Positions 1-10,500 of a stretch of DNA of 64,000 bases are shown piece after piece. Within the stretch, counting starts at the first letter, position 1, and the number at the start of each line of letters is the position of its first letter. The notes below the pieces were generated by a model, which made no database searches, was not told where the DNA came from, and worked only from the letters and a program-made list of their open reading frames with translations. Location: assembly GCA_004352715.1 (NCBI GenBank), contig SCFE01000083.1, positions 173,687 through 237,686 on the forward strand, written 5' to 3'. The translations under genes were made by a program, and so were the position numbers. Origin of the DNA: Hofstenia miamia (lineage: Eukaryota; Xenacoelomorpha; Acoela).

Positions 1-7
1 TCTTAAT

Positions 8-1420
8 GTGGACTACTGGACTGCTCTCCCCAGCTATGAATGTGACTTAAGGAAACCTCCTGGTGAGAAGACGCCATTCAGATTTATACCAACAACCAAA
101 TACAAACTCCTCCCAGAGATCAGTGTTGATCACCATGGCAAAGCCATCTTGCCCATCCTTATAAAGGAGGAAATTACTGATGATGAGATTGTGACACACC
201 AACAGTATGACAAGGTGCTCTCTGAAATTATGAAGGGGCTGAAAAACGCCAACTACACTCTTAGTCCTGTTGCCAATCAATACTTTAAGAGAATGAGAAG
301 GGCTTGTTATAATATGCTAGAAGTCAGAATAACTGCCTGGCCATCCCTGAGTATTTCTGTAAAGGTTTGGTTAGAAAAATTCATGAATGAAGCCATTATC
401 CAGACAGAGCAAACATTTAATGCGCATTATGTTACCATTGGCATCTGTGCCACAGTTGTCAACATCATTGACAAATGTGAGACCTGTCTACTACAAGGAA
501 CCACACACTTCCCAGAACAGAGAGCTGAGCTGCAGAGTCACACAGCAGAGAGGACTAATAAAGTTGCCCAGATGTACCTTGAGAAATTGTCATGCAATGA
601 TTAGGGATACCAATACCTACTTGTACTAATTAACCATTTTACCAAGTATGCTTGATTAATCCCACTGGACTGTACCACCAAGGTCATTGGTGAAAAGATC
701 ATGAAAGAGTGGATACTTAAGCTTGGGCTGATGGAGTGCCTAATTTCAGATCATGGCCCACAATTTGAAAATCAGTTAATAGAAACCCTTACTAAGGAAC
801 TGAAGATATTATATAAGTTTGCAACTGCATACCACCTGCAGTTGAATGGTGTCATGGAGTGACTCAAACACACTGTTATTAAGTTGATTTGAGTTGCTCT
901 CTCTAGAGCTGCTGGCAGGAAATGGAAATGAGTAATATAAGCAGTAGAGTACTTTTACAACAAAGCCATCCACTCTACAACAAAGGTGAGCCTGTTTAAG
1001 GCGATGCTTGGGCAAAAGGTGAGCATGCCTTTCTCAATAATTTACCCTGGGTACCATGAGCCCACCTTGGAGAATTTTGTTAATCATATGTTGCATGAGC
1101 TGCAAAAAGTTCACCTCACCACCTGTTGCAACACTAATCAGTCTGTTGTACACCAGAAGTGTAACTTTGATTGCAAACTATATAGTGAGCCTCACAAACA
1201 AGGTGACAATGTCTTTGCCTATTTTCCTTGCCAAGTCACTGATATAAATCAGGGCCAGAAGCTCGCCACAAATTGGCAAGGACTGTTTACTGTTGTTAAG
1301 GTGCTTGACTACCACAAGTATTTACTGAGTAATGGGAAAATTGCCCATTTTCAAAGGCTCAAAAGAGGCGTACATGATATTGAAAATGTAATTATTGATG
1401 CAATAGCGATTTTATGCTAG
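8..1420 (+). pseudogene. Ty3/gypsy-type integrase (3' end of pol), inactivated by stop codons
   Basis: Integrase would insert the element's cDNA into host DNA. The reading frame is unbroken by indels from 8 to 1420 but carries six in-frame stops: TAG at 602, TGA at 653, 860, 890 and 929, and TAA at 938. Around 425-490 there is a His...CETC arrangement resembling the HHCC zinc-binding linker. The catalytic core follows: LINHFTKY near 630-650, where the first catalytic Asp is Asn; SDHGPQFEN near 745-770 with the second Asp; and NGVME near 845-860 with the Glu. The C-terminal part (about 986-1420) has an NWQGLFTVVKVL-type stretch typical of gypsy integrase C-termini. Four of the six stops are TGA. 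No working protein is possible. Confidence 0.85.
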
Positions 1421-4400
1421 TTGACGACAGTATAAATGAATATGAGACTTATAATAACTTAACTGAATGTGAAGAAGACGACCTCACTGGAGTTGATTTT
1501 GATAGTAATGTAATTAGTAGTAGTAGTGACACTACTGCTTCCTGTATTTTACCTAAATGTAGGGACAGAGAAAAAAGATACTTAGATCATTTAAATACCC
1601 AAGATTGGGACCTTAATCTTATCTCTATGTTTAGCAACCAACACACCTTGATCAACTATGAATGGAGCCAACACTCTGTGCGGGTGTGAGAGGAGCATTT
1701 AGCCTGTGTATCTTTTTCTAAATTAAAGATTGTAAATATCCAACCATCCCATAGTGACTCAAAACCCCCTCTAGTCCCAGCCCTTCATCTGCTGAGTCTG
1801 CTAGTATCAGATCAAAAGGAAATGAAGAAAGAAGAAGAAAAGTTTCTAAGGTTGGAGATGAGGTGTTGCACCCTTATTTTATTGTGACCAGGAAAGTGGT
1901 GAACCATATCTGCAACAATATTTTGGAGGAAATGCAGAACAAGTTAAGGTGGACCTTCAACACTAAGGTGGTCACATGTTCAGTGGACGTTATACCATTT
2001 ATAAGTGACGTAGAAAGGAGGCCAAAAATCAATGCCATAATCTGCTATGACTCAAAAATGCATGGAGGGCTAATGCATCAGCATTGGAGAAGTACAGTCC
2101 ACACAATGTTTGATGAGGACTTCAACCTAATGCACTTATGTCAGCTCATTAATAACAAGAAAGCTATTCAGAAATTTGAGTGTGTCAACATTGATTTTGA
2201 TAACTTACTCCTAGTTTATTTTTTATGTGTTGGCAAAGTAAACTAGCCCAAGATCATGGAACAGCTAGAAATAGCATACCAACTTGCTAAAGTTGAGAAC
2301 ATTCCATTAGTTATGTTTCTCAGAGAGGAGTACCAAGATGAGATTCCTAAAGTCATCAAGAGCCTCCACTTCTGTATGGAAAATTTTATGATTCTTTACA
2401 AAAGTGCATACTGCCCTATCAGTATGTACCACACTAATGTAATTTCAGTCACTAAGTTAATTTACACCAACTTGATGATGTGCAAGCAGATCCCAACCCA
2501 CTAGTTGGCTGTTGATACCAGGTTGATCATCAATGCCTCTGTCAAAGCACAAATGCTTGAGTCCATTAACATTAACCTCCTTAGTCTAACTTCCGTCATG
2601 GAACTGCATGTCAGCTTCGCCTTTTCACAGAGTGCCACCACCTTAAAGGAGATTGATGAGATCTGGTCAGCATTGAAATCTGATCATAACTTTGAGACTG
2701 AATGGCCCACTATTAATATTAAGAGCCTGAATTCACAGTAATCTCACTCAGTCAAATGTATGCTGATGGAGCTATGATTATCACATGATACCCATGACTG
2801 GCAAAACTTTACCAATAGGTTATTTTCAGAATGATTCACCCCAGTGATCCAATCATGAGGAGCTATCTGGGTACTGTCTATTTTTCTCACCCATGATCCA
2901 CACCTACAATTGCCTCTGGGTAGGCCAACCCTCGAGCACTTTGCCAAACATTGTATGCATGAGATCGCCATTTGTCTGGCCGCCGCTAAGGTCAAGAACT
3001 GGTTGCTACATTCGTGCTCACTCCCTGCTTCTCCTGGTAAGACTAAGAAAGCAATGGAAAAGTTTGAGAAATATTATGCTCAGTTAATTGGCTCAAGCCG
3101 GCCATTGGGATGTCTGCCCCTGCAGATGATTGTTAACAAACTAGGAATCACCTTTTTGGACATCAGTATCTTTTCTGACACCCTCAGAAGTATATTTGGG
3201 GAGCTACTGCCAATACAAACTTCCCATTTTTTAACTCTGAGTATGCACCTCTATGCACTGCACACCTCATGAGGAGAGAGCCAGGATCTACCCAACAGTT
3301 CCTGGAGCTATTACAGCACTACAATGTTCCTACAAAGACTGAGATCTTCTTTAACCTCGAATGTTTAAATTATCCAGAGTGTGGATATAGCAAAGTGGTA
3401 GAGACTCAGAGGTATGCCACAAAGTATGGAGAAATCATTCCCTTATTAGCTTTTGAACAAACCATGCACTCTCCTGAACAGTTCTATTGAGAGGAAGAAC
3501 TACTCGCCTCATCTGCAGTTGAGGTCTCCCCAGCAAGCTGTTAACCTCGAGAAGTTTTCATGCATGGCCACTTCACCTTGGCCCACTCCTGCCTGGTCTA
3601 TCACTGACAACTATCACAGAGCGCATCACCAAAACAAATAGAGAAAATGATGTCCTCAGATTGATGAAATGGTGTCTCACCAAAATGTTCTTGAAGGAAG
3701 AGCTTGTGCTTCTACTATTGCCAGGGCGCCAAATTGCCCTGGACATAGAATGCACTACAGCTCACATTTGCATATCCTCCTCCCAGCTTGACAGATTACG
3801 CAGTCATGGCCTCCAAAATACCTTCTGGGATACAATCAAGGAAGCAAAGATAAATTATCCCATGAATATTGGCACCGCCACTCTCAGTAAGAGGGTCGAA
3901 TTTAGTCAAATTTAGACCAACATGGAAAAGAACAATCTAATCTGTATTCCACCACCGTGCCAAATGACGCCTCTTATTCTACCCTCATGGAGGATATGAA
4001 AAGGTCACAAGAAGGTGTCTGCTCACCTCTCAGATAAGATCAATTATGTTTCTACATCAGTTGAAATCAACAGGGCTATGCAGACAGCAGAGCATAAAGC
4101 AGTTCATGATAAGTTACTCACTGTCAGCAACCCTGAGCAAGTCTTCATCAATGGAAAGCTCACGATAAAAGATATTTTTCAGAAGGGCCAACCTCTAGCT
4201 ATTCAACTCAAGAAAATTCATGAGAAGATTTCTCAACTGGACCCTTGAGTCCTTATCCTGTTTCAAGCAGCAGGCGACCTTATGTGGATAGACAACGTCA
4301 AAACTATCACCCACTACTATGACGTTATGAAAAGAATCAAGATTATCACGATGCTGTGGGCCAAAGTTTCTGACCCCAAAGCTATGACACTACAACAAGT

Positions 4401-4810
4401 CAATGAATACTACTTGCTGTATATGGACCACGCTACTAGAATAGGCTCCCTGCCGGACGTCTTTACCCACTTTTACCCCAACACAAGGATTAGTGCAGAC
4501 AACTCTCACACGTCTGACACAGATGCTCTGATGACCTTGATGATTGCGTTGAAAATTCTTCAATACGTTTACAAGAAGGCTTAACAATCTCTGGCGACAT
4601 TGCCCAATCAGTGCTCATTTACCAGAAATCCAGTTCTTTCGCCTTTGCAACAAGACAGTAATGCAATGAGAGGCTCTTATCCAAATGACGAAATGGCCAT
4701 GATATGCCAAAGTCATGAGTTGAGATGATGTTTTAGCCGCTGAAATGGTGGAAGAGGCCCAGCAACTACTCTCAGGTCCAATGGTCCAGTTACTGCCACA
4801 AATTTAGTTA
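1421..4810 (+). pseudogene. Unassigned third coding region downstream of integrase
   Basis: Between integrase and the polypurine tract lies about 3.1-3.4 kb that reads as decayed coding sequence. One frame is mostly open from about 1780 to 3272, broken by TAG, TAG, TAA and several TGA codons; coding character then moves to another frame (3269-3490) and a third (about 3661-4584), implying frameshifts. Longest clean pieces are 1863-2246, 2910-3272 and 4282-4584. Composition is clearly more GC-rich and codon-like than the flanking DNA. I see no reverse transcriptase box, protease motif, CCHC knuckle or obvious transmembrane anchor. By position it could be an envelope-like or accessory ORF, but no family is recognised. 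A separate nested element cannot be excluded. Confidence 0.55.
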
Positions 4811-4821
4811 AGCAAGGGGGG
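4811..4821 (+). other. Polypurine tract before the 3' LTR
   Basis: The run AGCAAGGGGGG sits immediately after the last coding-like sequence and just before a block that starts near 4823 with GTTTAGAGTCACTC, resembling a gypsy LTR start with a damaged first TG. Polypurine tracts prime plus-strand DNA synthesis in LTR elements. Position and composition fit; the exact LTR first base is uncertain. Confidence 0.6.
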
Positions 4822-4822
4822 C

Positions 4823-5325
4823 GTTTAGAGTCACTCAGGGCCCCTTTTTGATTTTTATCATTTTTCATTTGTGTTAGTGCTAAATACTGCCTTATAGTTA
4901 ATTACATTAGTTTGTTACGTCACTATGACATTGTGATTCTTCACTATCAAGTTTTCTAGTGCAGTTATACGAAATTATAATTATCTGTCCCCTCATTTTA
5001 GATAAACATGTTGTTGCTCTATAATTTTGTGAGTGAACTTGAATGTGAAATTTGTAAATCCCAAACAGGTAATCATACTCAATTTGTTATAAATATTTGA
5101 GAGACCTGTAGTGATTGCACAATATAATTTTTCTCACTTTAATCATGTTTGATCTTTTTTGATTTATTTTTAAAGGTAACCCTTTTAGATTCTTCTATGG
5201 ATTGTTGTGAAATAATTATTGCTTAAGTTCTGGCAACAATTTGGGAGTTACTCCAATGTGTCTAGGGTGACAATACGCTCTGCCACATTAAGTTAGGGCT
5301 ATGATTAAGTATAGGGAAATAACAA
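4823..5325 (+). repeat. Probable 3' LTR (right boundary unresolved)
   Basis: Non-coding AT-rich sequence directly downstream of the polypurine tract, starting with a GC-richer block (4825-4850). No matching 5' LTR is in the window, so the length cannot be measured. An LTR 3' end (ending CTACA) with its primer site occurs only on the fragment 5489-5631, which is joined by Ns. Confidence 0.4.
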
Positions 5326-5794
5326 ATTTTATTCAAATGTTTCTATTCATACATTTCACTTAATAATTTACACTGTAATGATAATATACCACTGGTGAAT
5401 GTGAATGCATGGAAATTACATGCAATATTCATATTTTATTTACATAGGCTGAGGAAATAAGAACAACTGAGATCTATTTTAATTGAGNCACGGATTCTAC
5501 ATGGCGACCGTGACAGGACGCTGACGTGATAACTGTTTAACCCTGTCGTTCTCCCTCAATGGTTTGGTGGTGAGTTGGTTTTCGTTTTGGGGCATATTAT
5601 CGTTTTAAGACTTCATGGAAAGTCACCCACCNATTTTATTCAAATGTTTCTATTCATACATTTCACTTAATAATTTACACTGTAATGATAATATACCACT
5701 GGTGAATGTGAATGCATGGAAATTACATGCAATATTCATATTTTATTTACATAGGCTGAGGAAATAAGAACAACTGAGATCTATTTTAATTGAG
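5326..5794. repeat. N-joined 162-bp duplication around a stray fragment
   Basis: 5326-5487 and 5633-5794 look identical, each 162 bp. Between them, bounded by single Ns at 5488 and 5632, is a 143-bp piece of different composition. The pattern fits overlapping contig ends that were not merged, with a short repetitive contig placed in between. Confidence 0.85.
5489..5631 (+). mobile_element. LTR end plus tRNA-Arg-type primer binding site fragment
   Basis: The fragment begins with about 13 bases ending CTACA, followed at about 5502 by TGGCGACCGTGACAGGAC. This is complementary to the 3' end (with CCA) of an animal tRNA-Arg as I recall it, the primer type known for 412/mdg1-like gypsy elements. 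About 110 bases of leader follow, without a recognisable gag start. It is probably from a gypsy-family element, possibly the one at 1-5.3 kb, but its orientation after that element's 3' end and its N borders suggest misplacement. Confidence 0.7.
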
Positions 5795-7242
5795 CTAGAA
5801 ATTAACAACTAGAGACACACAATTAGCACCTTGGCGAGTTTGGATCTATTCGTGGGTAACACTTTGGCGTGATGCCATGCGAATTGGTCACTATTGGAGG
5901 ATAATTCTTGGTGAACTATTTTTCTGTTTTCTTTATTGAACTGGCGAACTACCAATATTCTGTTTTCTGTTGGAATGTGGGTAACTCTATGATGGTAGCC
6001 TTTACAACCTTCTACCTATTATTTGAGTTACCTAGTACCACTGAAGTAGTCAGAGCACCCCCCCCCCGCGATTCCACAATAGCAATCAGTACCAACATTG
6101 AATGTTTTACTTGATTAAGCCTAAATGTAGTGCTAATCATCCTTAAATTCAGATGTTAGTTTGTAATGAAAACATAAATAATGATAAACTTAATTAAACT
6201 TTATTCCTGGTTTATTTCTACATGTTATTTAATGATTTAATCATTAAGTCTTTAAGATAAAGACAACTAAAGCACTTTTTCTAAGTTTGCAATGAATAAT
6301 GATTAGTGCATTTTAAAAGTTACCTGAAACTATAGCTAATCAAAAGTAGGAGTTATTTAGCTTTATTTATGCAACAGATACAGTGCTTAGTCAAGAGAAT
6401 GTAGAAAAATCATTTAAACCTTTTTAAAGTTTAACAAGCAAACTAAGCTTACTTCAAACTTAAAGTAGCACAATGCCTATTAATTGAATTAAACAATTAA
6501 CAAATCTTAGACTTTAAAGTTTGTTGTAAAGGAACATGTAATAAAACAAAAGACTTTTAAATTACAGCCTACTTACACATTAGACTTGTTGATCAAATAA
6601 ATCTCATAATGAAGATTTTTAACTTTTGGAAAAACACAATTTAGCTGATGTCACTTGGTTGCAAGTTTCATTTAGTTGTCTTCAATGTAGCCAGTAGTGC
6701 ATACTATTCAATTAATGTGAGATCTCCTAAGTACACCGTCCCAATATGATGTAGAAATTTCTAAAACAAATACCCAGTACTCAACAAGATTCTCTGAAAC
6801 CCTATTTTCAGTTACAAATACCAGAGATAATGCCCATTTCTTCACCACAATCTTATAGTTCATTAGGTACAGAAACCAATGTACAATGGAGTGTCAACAG
6901 AAAATATCTAGCATAGAATGACAGAAATTGTACCTCTACATTATTGCAACATTTTTTAATTAAGAAATAGTCAACAAATGTTGATATAAATGCATGGGAT
7001 CAGTGTTTCCTTTCATAATTAATGCAAAGCAGCAGTCTAAGACCAATGCACTTAAGTTTTATGGTTCAGAGGTGATAGAGGAGATTAGTAATCATTAATG
7101 GAACAGCATTTACATATGTCTTGTAATGAAATTTTTAGTTTGGATCACTTGAATCAATCAATCTGGAACTAATCTGCAAGTGCAGACATTAGAAAATATC
7201 AATCTATACCAGAATATCAAGTCAATTACAAATATTCATATC
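5795..7242. other. Non-coding AT-rich stretch, nothing firm
   Basis: Only short chance reading frames. 5840-6110 is less AT-rich, with a C run near 6058-6066 and a 68-codon open frame that I do not recognise; it may be residual LTR or leader sequence. The rest shows no motif or repeat I can support. Confidence 0.5.
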
Positions 7243-7545
7243 TTGTTGGCATTAAGTCAAAGCATGCAATTACTCACTGGAATTTAAAATTGCTAGATGA
7301 GGAATACATAGAGAAATATAGAAAGGCTAATTTGAGAATAGCCAGTTGGTAGTTAACAGATGCTTTGAAAAATACTTCTGTCANNNNNNNNNNNNNNNNN
7401 NNNNTTGTTGGCATTAAGTCAAAGCATGCAATTACTCACTGGAATTTAAAATTGCTAGATGAGGAATACATAGAGAAATATAGAAAGGCTAATTTGAGAA
7501 TAGCCAGTTGGTAGTTAACAGATGCTTTGAAAAATACTTCTGTCA
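7243..7545. repeat. 141-bp duplication flanking an N gap (7384-7404)
   Basis: 7243-7383 and 7405-7545 match base for base by eye, separated only by 21 Ns. This fits an unmerged contig overlap rather than a real tandem duplication. Confidence 0.85.
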
Positions 7546-10500
7546 TATTTGATGAAGGATCATTAAGACAATAGGAATTTGATATTTAGTGAGAAGAATC
7601 TGCCAGATATCCATGCTTAGGCTGCAATGTGTTTAATTTTAATCTTCTTAACCCAGTAATTGTTTGAATTTTGCATGCTTTTTACTTTGAGCATATAACT
7701 TAAATGTTGATAAATTAATATCTAAGGTACAATAGAGTTACTATATTTATAAGAAAATCATGGTCCATTAATAAGTACATGTTTTCATAATGAATATAAG
7801 GAATTGCTAATATACATTTTAATGAAAATTTATAATCAAATTAGTAAATAATGAAAATAAGGCATTTATATAATTTAATATAATATAGAAGGACATGGTG
7901 CTTTGAATATCTATATGTAGATTTTTGCCACATTGTTTACATTGTTGTTCCTCTACTATTAATTCTATAAATGTTGAAGCCATTAAATCATGGATATATT
8001 GACACTAAGTTTTCAATTTTTGACAGTCTGCCAAGACTTGGAGACCCATGGCAATAACTTTTTTGAATATTTTGAAATGAAATGATGCAGTCTCTTATTC
8101 AATTTCACCTTTAAAATAAATGAATGGAATATTTCTCATATGAGATTGAGGTTTAGAAATTTAGCATTTAAAATTTTTCAAATGTAATGTTAGATTTCAA
8201 TTTCCTTATCCTCTGTTTAATCCACTGAAGCTTCAACGTCATATTTTCAGGGATATCTTCTTTACCTAGGGCCTCTTACATTTCTCAAGCCTTTTCATTT
8301 TAGATTGTATGAATTTTCCAGTGTTGGTCTCAATTTTTCGGCAAATCTAATCATAACCAAAAGTGGCCAGAACACTTAAGCCTGAATGTGGTGACAGAAA
8401 AGAATCTCATAATGCGTTCTTGCTACTCCCATTTCACTTACTACAAAATAAATGTAAATATACTTAATAATAAAATTTTGATGCGTCTTAGTTTTCTTGA
8501 ATGAATTATGTCGTTTATTAAATTCTCAATTAATAATTGAACTCAATAAATACAAATTCTTTGCAAAAATCATTAATGCTTTTAAATTTACCAAATTGGC
8601 AAAGTCAATTAATTTATATCATTCATTTTGAAAGAAAACTAAATTTAATTTCAACTATTGTGAATATGAGATTTGGAAAAAGAATTATGTATATATCAAA
8701 CTGTTATAAAAAATTGCATTTTTAAAGTGTGTTAATCTAATTCAATCGAAAATATGTTTTTCTCAAAGACTTTATACTTCTTATGAATTATCTTTTAATA
8801 GTTGGCCGAGCCAGAAGATGTTTACTCTTAAGAGGATAAAAAGCTACGGTGCACGTTTAGAACTACCTATATTTTCAATATTTTTTTACTATTTATGTTT
8901 CGGTGGATTAGGCTAAACTCTCACTACAAAATGCAGCCCATGTCATAAGTTTTGTGCTTATCTTGGCTCAAAACTTGACCAGGTATTTAGAAATATAATG
9001 AAGAAACTCCCAGACGGAAGTCTCTAACAAATTTCGATTTCTTCTGAATCGTCTCTTAAAGTTTCATGAAAAACACATATTCGCCCCAGTCCTTCATGCT
9101 GTATTACATCGACCATAACAAACGTAATATTCTTTTAACTTGTGCTAAGGTGAATCTTTGAGAGGGTCTGCGTCCCTAATTCTTATTTAATGCAGATATT
9201 GTCTAATTGTGCGTATTGACACCAAATTATCCATAGACCAACTTTTTTCGATTTTCAGCGCAGCCATATGATGAAAAAATTTGTTGACAGGCCTCAAGGT
9301 ACTACGTGCTTTTGTTGATATTTGAAAGGATATTCTTGAGTGCGATTTAACAACCATATAGAAACTGAATGAATAAGGTTTATGAATTCTTCAATGAACC
9401 TTTGGGCACACCGTTAAATTCAGAAATACCATTCTGACACATGCTTTACTTCAAATTTCTTGGAGTTCCTTTGGCCAGTGCGCATTTTTGAACAAAGCGA
9501 GACAACCATCATCTCGCCTCAGCAAACATGACCGCACTGTAAAAAATTATTTGATGGCAGCAGTACTGCATCTTACTTGTGATAAATATTAAATATTACT
9601 TAAATTTTCCAAGTTTGAAAATAAGGCCATAAATGTGTATTAAATTTAGGTAAATTGACAATTCTTAAAAATATTTGTTCAGCAAATTGAACAGTACTTC
9701 GCACACATGGTTTTTACAAGGCGGCTTCTGGCGCATGATCTCTTGCTCTGAGATGCACAGCGTTTGCTACTCCACGTGTTCTTGCAGCGACGTCTTTTCT
9801 CTTCTCTATGATATTCAGCATAGTCATTGAAAGGTATATCAAACACTAAAATATTAATTTCATTAGAAAAAAATTTCAATAGCTTCAAGTTGCAAATATC
9901 AGAAATAAAATTGAACTTAGGAATACGATTTGTTCATTCATTTTTACACTGAATGCTTGCTTACACTGGTTACTTGATCTGGAGTAGTACTAAACTACAA
10001 GTGACAAATTTTAGAAATTAAACTAGTTGTTAGTAACAGGTAAACAATTATTTTTAGTGATTTCTCAAAATTGGACTGCATTTTTATGCCTTCATGAAAT
10101 CAGACGAATTTAAAGAAATCTCTAAAATTACTTTTTCTATGACTTCTCAAGAAAATATACGGGCAAATAAAATGCAAATTGCCACAAAATCTAACTAACA
10201 TTTCCTTTAAAGAAAGGCAGCACTGCAAGGCGTATTGCTTTAAGATGCAGAAAGATTTCGTGACAGTATAAAAATGCAGGCCAATTTAGAGCAATTGCTA
10301 AAAATATACGCGAAATCAATTTTCGTACGCCATCGCGCGACAGAAATATTTCGTAGCAAGAAATATTTCGTGTAATGGTGTAAAGTGTAAGCTTCCCGCT
10401 GCTTAATAATGTAGACAACCAACAGTTTAAGGCATCGATCAAGAAATTTTGTATTTGCAATACATAAGCAGTAAGAGCTTTCAAATGTGCATGCTTTTCA

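Larger units (their letters stand above)
1..5487 (+). mobile_element. Ty3/gypsy-like LTR retrotransposon, 3' part, decayed
   Basis: The window opens inside the pol gene of an LTR retrotransposon. In order it shows a zinc-finger-like linker and integrase (8-1420), about 3 kb of unassigned decayed coding sequence (about 1700-4800), a polypurine tract (4811-4821) and probable 3' LTR sequence. Protease, reverse transcriptase and RNase H would lie left of the window. Every reading frame carries stops, so the copy is dead. The 3' boundary is not resolved: no LTR end is seen before the single-N join at 5488, and the only LTR-end-like sequence is on the short fragment after it. Assignment to Ty3/gypsy rests on the integrase; clade is not determined. 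Confidence 0.8.

Noticed and set aside
5838-5860. Second primer-binding-site candidate (TTGGCGAGTTTGG)
   Set aside because: Only the first few bases look like a primer site; no matching tRNA end is recognised and no LTR end precedes it.
9080-9330. Minus-strand SIRTIRQYLH-like word suggesting a Tc1 helix-turn-helix
   Set aside because: Neighbouring sequence does not continue the Tc1 order and no catalytic block was found.
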